A DNA stretch of 64,000 bases from Salvator merianae (lineage: Eukaryota > Chordata > Lepidosauria > Squamata > Teiidae): the NCBI GenBank assembly GCA_003586115.2, contig QVOM02000126.1, positions 52,711,944 through 52,775,943 of the forward strand, written 5' to 3'. The notes beneath the pieces were generated by a model, which did no database searches, was not told where the DNA came from, and saw only the letters and a list, made by a program, of their open reading frames with translations. The translations under genes and the position numbers were made by a program. Shown here piece after piece: positions 1 through 64,000 of this stretch (the stretch's first letter is position 1; the number at the start of each line of letters is the position of its first letter).

Positions 1-79
1 CCTCTTGCATACATTTTCCATTCTGTAACATATCTAATATTTTGTAATTGACTTATTACCTTTGGCTTTTCAGTTATTT

Positions 80-310
80 GTTTATTTATTGCATTTATAT
101 TCTGCCTATCACCTGAGTGTCTCAGGGCGGGTTACAACAGTGAAAAGAAAAAACTTATAAGAGCTAAAATATAATTAAAATACTGTATGAGTACAAGCCT
201 CCCTCTTCCCCAGCAGAACTACAGGGAGTTGCTTTATTTTAATATGCTTTTACTGTTTTGAACTCATCAGGAATGAGGTGGGATATTATAAATGCAAGTA
301 AATAAATAAA
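80..310 (-). repeat. Interspersed repeat tail, reptile-type
   Basis: The stretch with tttatattctgcctatcacc, the phrase ctcagggcgggttacaacag and an A-rich end is the reverse complement of a common squamate repeat tail that ends in GCCCTGAG-type and ATATAAAT motifs. Similar phrases recur near 6000, 11220, 11500 and 23750. The family name is not certain and the boundaries are approximate. Confidence 0.5.
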
Positions 311-1489
311 TGCAGTAAAATGTTTTGATGTCCTAAGGTCATGACATTGCACAGTCCCTGGCAGTTAGTGATATGCAGTAGGGGAATGTTCACTAGGAGT
401 CTGTGGTGGGGAAGGAGAAAGCTGTGTTTGAGAACACAGCTTTTTACAGTAGTCCTATTTTGTTATAATCTCTAAGTCCTCTGATAACTTCTACCTCAAT
501 TGAAGCTAAACATAAGGTCTTCTGGCACTGCTTGTGCTTCTTCCTACTCCCTCCCAATGTATTTCTGATGACATAGTTTTATTTGTAGAAAAGGAAAAGA
601 GTAGTTCCATCTGTTGCTTATGTTAAAACATCTGGAATTCTTCTGATCTTAGTGCATTTTTTGTGTTCTCTTTAAATACTATGTTATGTCCAGCGAGTTC
701 AGCTAGTTTCAAGCTCAGTACTCAGAAATAGAATACACGAGACCATCTCTGTTTGCTTAATAGATGCATGCTTATTAATACGTTTGGATTTGGGAGGTGA
801 GGTGTTACAAGTGCCTACTTGATCAACTTGATACTGGCAACTGGGCTTAGAAGTTAATTTTACCAAATATGATTCATGGTTTCTTAAGCAAGAACTCACT
901 TCTACTACAAACAAGGAAAAAAATTGGTGGTATCAGTATAAGAAAGAAACACTGTACAAAGATAATACATTGCTAGAACAATTGTTTTTCAGTCATTGCA
1001 AATAAGCCCACACATTCCTAGCTTGAAGAGGAGGGATCAGGAGTTGGATTTCTGTGCTGGCTGTGAAGGATATATATTTGTTTCTGGCTGTGCACTTAGT
1101 TTCTCTGATGGTCACAGAAGAGGATTCCTTTTTCAGCCTCCCTACTCATTGCTTGCAATTCTGGCTTCTTAGTACAAAACATAAAACTTTTCTGTTCTTT
1201 ACATTTTCCAGAATTGCAGCTGTTCATGCTAACTCTTGATTTCTATAACTTAAAATGTGAAATTGAATACTTTGGTATCCTTGTGTATGTTTGAAATTGA
1301 ATAAATAATGTATATTGTGATTATGCTGATAACTTTCTATATTGTTCATATTGTATGAAACCAGTGTCTTTGCCTTTCTGTTACTGTGAAAATTAGTTGA
1401 AATGAAAAAAGAAACTATATTCTTCAAAACCGAAACAAAAAAAAAACACACTTTAGAACAACTTCAGAACTTCAGGACAGGTCCTGTCC
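311..1489. other. ATAD2B intron, no feature recognised
   Basis: Non-coding, AT-rich sequence upstream of the first exon in the window. Short open frames on both strands have no recognisable protein. No repeat boundary was identified. Confidence 0.6.
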
Positions 1490-2643
1490 TGCATTTGTAG
1501 CTGGCTAAAGTAAAGGAATCAGAGAGTAGTAATAAATGGGCAGTTCTAAGAGTGGAAAGAGGTGAGAAGTGGGGTCCAGCAAGGTTCAGTATTAGGGCCC
1601 GTGCTTTTTAATTTGTTCATAAATGATCTAGAAGTAGGGCTAAGTAGTGAGTTAGCAAAATTTGTCGATGACACTAAATTGTTCATGGTTATAAAATGTG
1701 AAAGTGCTTGTAAAGAGTTCCAGAGGGATCTTTTGAAATTGGGTGAGTGGGCAGTGAATCTTAGCAAGTGCAAAGTGATGCACACTGGGGAATAGAATCC
1801 CATGTACACCTAGAAACTGCTAGGGGCCAGGAAAGGGATCTTGGGGTTCTGGTTGACAGCTCAGCGAATGTGTTAACCCAGTGTGCAGTGGCAGTGAAAA
1901 AAGCAAATTCAATGCTGGGGTAATTAGGAAGAGAATTGAAAACAAGTTGGCAAATATCTTTGTGCCTCTTTATAAATCTGTGGTGAGACCACATTTAGAA
2001 TATTGTGTACAGTTCTAGTTAACTTACCTCAGAAAGGATATTGTGGATCTAGAAAAAGTGCAGAAAAGGGCAACCAGAATGATCAAGGGGCTGCAACACC
2101 TTCCTTATGAAATAAGGCTGCAACATTTTGGCCTCTTCAGCATTGAAAGAAGGTATTTATAAGAGTGAACCTAATTGAGGTATATAAAATCATGCATAGT
2201 TCAGAAAAGGTAAATAGAGAAACATTATTTTCTCTATTGCACAACACTAGGACCAGGGGGCACTCTATATAGTTGATGGGCAGGAGAGTTGGGACCAACA
2301 AGGGGAAGTATTTTTTCACCCAAAGGGCCATCGGTCTATGGAATTTACTACCAGAAGAGATCGTGACAGGAAACAGCATGGAGAGCTTTAAGAACAAATT
2401 GGACAGATTCATGGAGATCAGGTGTATCTGTGGCTACAAAAATGGATGCCTAGGTACTGCCTCCAGAGTGGAGAGAGAGGCAGGATGCTTCTAATAGCCA
2501 TTTGTAGGGAGTTGAGAGCAGGTAAAGCTTTTGCCTTTACATTCTGCATGAGAATACCTAGAAGCAATTGGTGGGCTACTGTGTAAAACAGGATGCTGGA
2601 CTAGGTGGGCCATTGCCCAATCCAGTAGGGCTCCTCTTATGTA
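1490..2643 (+). mobile_element. CR1-clade LINE, 5'-truncated, ORF2 remnant
   Basis: Degraded reverse transcriptase ORF2 of a non-LTR retrotransposon. Around 1590-1640 the plus strand reads a QQGSVLGPVLFNLFINDL-type motif, followed by FVDDTKL around 1660-1682 at the catalytic box, then further conserved 3' coding wording (VVRPHLEYC near 1981-2007, RATRMIKGLQ near 2068-2097). Frameshifts and stops break it. The 3' end carries atgctggactaggtgggcc, shared with the copy at 23829-24562. I assign CR1 clade (CR1/L3-like) from these motifs; the 5' boundary is approximate. A SINE is inserted in its tail. Confidence 0.8.
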
Positions 2644-2647
2644 GAAA

Positions 2648-2953
2648 GAACAACAGCAACAATAACAACAACAACTTGGTTTTTATACCCCGCTTTTCTC
2701 GGCCGAAGCCGACTCAAAGCAGCTTACAAGGTTATTTTTCACCCGAAGGCTTACATCTGTCTATCTTCCGCATCACACAATGTGATGCTCCCTATTTATC
2801 TACTTGCAATTACTTGCTTTCGAACAGCTAGGTTGGCTGGAGCTAGAGGCCAGTAGAGGGCGCTCATCCCCTCTACACGGCAGACAGGGGCCTTGAACTC
2901 TGATCCTCCTATTGAAAGATCAGTGCCTTAACCTTCTGCGCCACCGTGCCTCC
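2648..2953 (-). mobile_element. tRNA-derived SINE inserted in LINE tail
   Basis: Read on the minus strand, the element begins with ggaggcacggtggcgcagaa, an RNA polymerase III A-box-like tRNA head, followed by a B-box-like segment (gatcagagttcaaggcc, plus strand about 2890-2906). It ends in a body with the phrase gctgctttgagtc and a (GTT)n-type tail. The flanks show a 10-bp target duplication, tatgtagaaa at 2638-2647 and tatgttgaat at 2954-2963, 8 of 10 identical. The insertion splits the end of the LINE. Confidence 0.82.
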
Positions 2954-2963
2954 TATGTTGAAT

Positions 2964-4857
2964 TCTAGAATTAATAGGGAATAAACTGTTGAGTGTTTTG
3001 AAACCCAGCATGCATGCGTTTTTGCACAGGTTGAATGCTTAAACTTTGTCTTTGCTTACATTCGTCTCAGTTTGTCTTCTGATAGGCTTATTAAGCAGAC
3101 TTGTAATAGTCTTATATTTGATTTATTTTCTCAATCTGTATGTTGATTGATCTTATAACAAATATTCACAAGGCAAATCACCTTATAATAAGAACTCTTT
3201 ATACTATATTTTCTAAGGTTTGAATGCTTGCTTTATTTGTATATTGTCTCTGAGAAACAGCTTCAATTATGTACAAGACATGCTCAATTTTTAAAAGCTC
3301 ATAAAGTATTTTGTTGTGTGGGAAGGTAATTTATCTTTCAGCAAGCTACCCAGTCTGAATTCAGCAATAGAACACTTCAAAATGCAGTCATAGGTTTTTA
3401 ACTGCACTTATTTCCAGTGATTCCAGTGACTTATTGTGGGAGTGGCAATAGCATAGCAAGGAGAGAAAGACAATGTCAAAGGGATCAGATGCTCCCTCTT
3501 TTTTATCCAGCTAGTTTTACAATTACTTTTGCCAATCTGTTGCCCTTTGGCTATTTTGGCTTAAAAGCTTTACCAGTCCAGGTGCCAGCTTGTTGAAGGT
3601 TGTTGTAGGTTGTAGTGTTTGCCTGTATCAGGGATTTAACCTGTGAGGCTAAATGGTGATTTGCTATTCTCTAGTCATCTCTCTACAGTGCAGCAAACCA
3701 GCTTCGATTTGACGTGGAAGTATTTAAACCTTTTATGCCAGATCTAAGTCTGGTTTGCCATGCTGCAGAACATTCATAGATAAATGGCAAATCTCTGCTC
3801 ACTGGTTATTACCACATACTACCTATGAGAGCTGTAGTTAGGCTCATCTGGCAGATTGCAGCTTCAGCACTCTGGTCTTTGCTGACAGATCTCACTCTAG
3901 TGTACCCAGTGGACCTTTATCAGAAATATCTGCTTTAAGCCTTGGCATGAGTTGCCTGGGTATTTTTTTTTTGGCAGTTTGTTTTAGAAAGTGCTTGAAA
4001 ATTATCTTGATTTCAGATATGAAAGCTACTTATAAAATACTTAAACTTGTGCTTTTGCAGCATTTTATTGTAGTTATTAGAATTTCTTTCAGCAGAACTC
4101 CTTTAATTTTTAAGCATGAAGCATAACCTTGCAGCCACTAAAAGGTGCGTTGTAGGTTTTAAATTCGAAATTTGACTATATCTTTTTTCATTATTAAATT
4201 ATTCTTAATTTTGCTGAGTTTCAAAATTGTTCAACATTCATACTGACTTCTCAGTTGCTGCCTTAAGGAGGAGCGTCTTAGTCTCTTTGTAAGTAGTTCT
4301 GTAGTTACAGGTTCATTCAGTGTAGCAGTGAAAGGAAGATAAATATTTAGGAACATTCTTCTTGATGTACAGCTTTTTGCAGTCCTGAAAATACTTTCAT
4401 TACTTAGTTAGACGTATTTGTAAAATATGTCTATAGTAACAGCACAATTAATTCTAGAGTGTGGATTAAGTGATGTGTGCTTTTTGAAGTAGCTTTTTCC
4501 ATTGCAAGATCTCATTAGCCCAAATGTTCCATACTAATATGCATAAACATTTTGAGGAAGCTAATGTTCTGTGTATAAAGCATTCTGATTGGGAAACCTA
4601 AATTCACTTCTTATTTTAGTGTTGTTTCACTATATGATCGTGAAAACATTGCAAACTTTTTCTTATGTTTCTATTGTGAAGGCAATGGTGACTGAATAGT
4701 AAAATGCAATTCAGATTGCCGATGTTATATGGCATTGTATCAGTAATCATGTCCTGTCTATAGTTTTCAGTGATGATTGTTTAAATCAGTAATGAAATGA
4801 ATTGTAGATTTAATACAGAAAGTTAATGTATTTTACTTTTTTAAAATTACTTCTTAG
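2964..4857. other. ATAD2B intron, no feature recognised
   Basis: AT-rich non-coding sequence. I looked for an upstream ATAD2B coding exon here and did not find one. No repeat with convincing boundaries. Confidence 0.6.
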
Positions 4858-61633
<56,776 letters not shown>

Positions 61634-64000
61634 GTGAGTATTTCAGACCTCTATCTAGCAATACGTACAGCTGTAAGGTGATGCACATCTTACTTGTATT
61701 TTTAAGAAATAAAGCAATCACCAGTTTTCTTAGTTTGTATAAAATACTCCCTCTCTTCAAGCCAGTTTTCAGCTACTTTAAATTTGGGAAACCTTTGAAT
61801 CAAGACAGACTTGCATTGAATGATTTTAGAATTAGAATTAATGTGAAAAAATCATTTTAGTAAGTCTGCTATTATTCTTTATTATCTTGGATGAAATTTC
61901 ATTGCTTTCTTTGTGCTCACAAAAGGACTCTGGTGGGAGTTATGTTTTTGCCAGCTTGTCTCCCTTGTGTAGCCTTCTGCAGAACTTTTCACTTTATTCT
62001 GAATGGTCCACTGTCTCACTGGGATTTTTTTTCTCAGGGGTGCATCAGAGAAGGTAGCAAGAACTGTCACATTTACGTTCCCACTAGTGGTTACTTCTGT
62101 GGATTTAAAAGCTCTTCTGTGAATATAAGAAGACTGGTTAAATTCTACCTTTTAGAAATTTCAGTTTGGGTTATTGTCATTGAGGTTAACTGCACCTTGC
62201 TTCCTTTAGCAAAATGAAATACTACCCAGTTGTATATCTTTGCTCAGATCCCAAAAAGTGAATAGAGGCTGTAGACCACAAGAATCTGGGTTAAAACATG
62301 GTGATGTGTGAGTTGATCAATCAAAATAAAAAGTATAGAAGTTTTGATGAGGGTGAATTAGAAATCTATTTTGTCCCCTCACATTCTTCTTTCTACCTGC
62401 AGACAATTGGCTGTCCATGTACAAGAATTACATTTCCTTGCTCATCTGTGCTTGATATGAATTAAGTGCAACCATTGCACAAACATGATGTTCATGATTT
62501 TCATATGATACCTTTTTATTCCTAAGCCTGTATCTAAGAAATTAATCTGTGTTTCCAACAAAAGGAAACATCATTTCAAGCCTTGCAAATCTCTTAATGC
62601 TACTTGTAGTTCTGAAAAAATGATTTAATCTTGATCAACTAGCAGGATTATAATATAAACTGGCAGTCCAAATAAGCTTATAAAAGGGCTCTTTTTTACA
62701 AGTTTATTTTTGGGAATATCAAAAAAAAATTAAGTTTAGTGTTAAAGATGGGCAACATCTGTAGAAAAAGAGTTGCCCCCCCCCCAAAGATTTTCTTCAG
62801 TATGAAACCAGAAAGAAAGATAGTGATGTTGACACCTAATCATGTTCTGGTAATGTTTCTCAGGTGTTGCTTCTGCAGAACTATAATGATTTATGAAACA
62901 GATCCAACCTGTTTTAACAGACCCCAAAAGTTAAAACATTATAGCCCATACAATATAATGTAACACGATTTCTAATCTGTATGATGACGGAGAAGGAGTA
63001 ATTGGTTTTGGAGTTCTGCTCCTAAAGTGGTTTCATATGATCTAAAGTGACCTCTGACCTGAAAAAGCTTGAGAAACACTAGTGTATAGAACTGTGATAT
63101 TTAAATGGAAATGAGATGCTTGGGTATTTGTATCTATTGCAAACCAGCATGAAATCAGCTAAAACCAGATAGATTTGGTTATGTCTACATACCTGTCAAT
63201 TACTTTGGGTCTGCAAAAGGAAAAACTATGTATGAATATTTTAAACTATACATAATTGGGAAAGTGCTTTCATATAGCTTATGCTGCCCTGCCTATTCAT
63301 GTTGTTGAGTTCTGTTCTTAAAGGGGAACCTAGATAGTTCCTTGTTATTGCCAGTAGATGGTGTCAAAATCTCACAGTTTTATATTTTTGAATTAGTTCC
63401 TTTGTTGGTATTATGGGGGATAATCAGTTGTTAAGCTTCTGCTTGAACATATAACACTGCATTAAATTGGTGATGCCCATTGACCAAAACACTTGCTAAG
63501 ACCTAAAGTTTAGATTTGCAAAAAAATAAAGTATGCTGCCAGTTTCCCTTTTGAAAGGCATCTTCTTTCTTTCTCACAGCAATAAATCAGTGTGTCTGTG
63601 TGCAAACCACGTGTTTGATGGATATTAGTCATAAGAATTAAACACTAATAAACAGTCTCCTAATATTTAGCCTTTCTAAATATTTGAATTATCTGAATTC
63701 TTTGTGGGCTGATATACTTGGGAGGGCTAGGTACTAATGCCTTTGACCCTGAGTACTACAAGTCATTGTCAGTCAGAAGTGCTGAACATGTGGCTCTGTT
63801 TTACTTTTTTTCATAATAGTACGACATAAACCTCCTTGTACTCTTCTGCTGTAGACTTATCAGTTAGCATCCTTAGTTGCCATGATATCAGTGTTGTTGA
63901 TTTTAATCAGTGGATTTAGTTAAGTGGTTTTAAGCGACTAGTGTCGCTATGTTTTCGTTAGACCGCACATTGGGAAGGCTCTGCCTGTGGATTCTTTGTG
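61634..64000. other. ATAD2B intron to window end, no feature recognised
   Basis: The next expected ATAD2B exon (basic C-terminal region) was not found, so it probably lies beyond 64000. A C homopolymer lies near 62777-62785. No repeat or other gene was recognised. Confidence 0.55.

Noticed and set aside
1..4857. An upstream ATAD2B coding exon
   Set aside because: I looked for the preceding N-terminal segment in frame with a donor of matching phase and did not find it.

Overview
This is an animal nuclear genome window, almost certainly vertebrate and most likely a squamate or other lepidosaur reptile. It is AT-rich and intron-dominated, with GT-AG introns throughout. It carries CR1-clade LINEs, a tRNA-derived SINE, hAT-, Tc1- and foldback-type DNA elements, and Ty3/Gypsy and DIRS-like retroelement remains, a mixture typical of reptiles. 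The species assignment rests on repeat styles recognised by eye, so it is moderate; the vertebrate assignment is firm because of the protein-coding exons. No bacterial operon, CRISPR array, tRNA or rRNA gene was seen.

One host gene occupies the plus strand. Twenty-two consecutive coding exons (4858 to 61633) join in a single phase-consistent frame of about 1,006 codons and encode the middle of ATAD2B, a nuclear bromodomain AAA+ ATPase. In order they give: a basic and acidic N-terminal region (exons at 4858-13890); the first AAA+ domain with Walker A GPPGTGKT (exon 15864-16038), Walker B FFDEID (exon 19892-19980), sensor-1 GATN and arginine-finger region (exon 21632-21791) and lid (exons 25675-25765 and 34095-34406); a linker; the second, degenerate AAA domain (exons 38812-52312); the bromodomain (exons 55894-60669); and the start of the C-terminal tail (exon 61496-61633). 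The promoter, the first exon(s) and the last exons lie outside the window. All splice junctions keep frame and no disabling mutation was seen, so the gene looks intact. One donor (56091) is weak and sits four codons before an in-frame stop.

The introns are shaped by transposons. A truncated CR1-clade LINE (about 1490-2643) has a minus-strand SINE (2648-2953) in its tail, with target-site duplications. A Tc1-like transposase fossil lies at 16365-16880, a second copy of the same LINE at 23829-24562, a terminal-inverted-repeat element at 31556-32715, and a complete but inactivated Ty3/Gypsy element on the minus strand at 40472-46368. That element has paired LTRs, a 5-bp target duplication and a CR1 tail nested in one LTR. 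A DIRS-like fragment lies on the minus strand at about 53085-54510 and a hAT-type element with 8-bp duplications at 56840-57108. At least seven inverted repeats, several near-palindromic, lie in ATAD2B introns (20306-20703, 34817-34932, 37026-37235, 39784-39873, 50161-50400, 55510-55693, 59732-59881); in the pre-mRNA they would fold into hairpins.

I found no evidence for a previously undescribed biological system. The observations most worth checking are the weak donor at the bromodomain junction, the hairpin ending 60 bp before an exon, the Tc1-like fossil and the nested Gypsy element.
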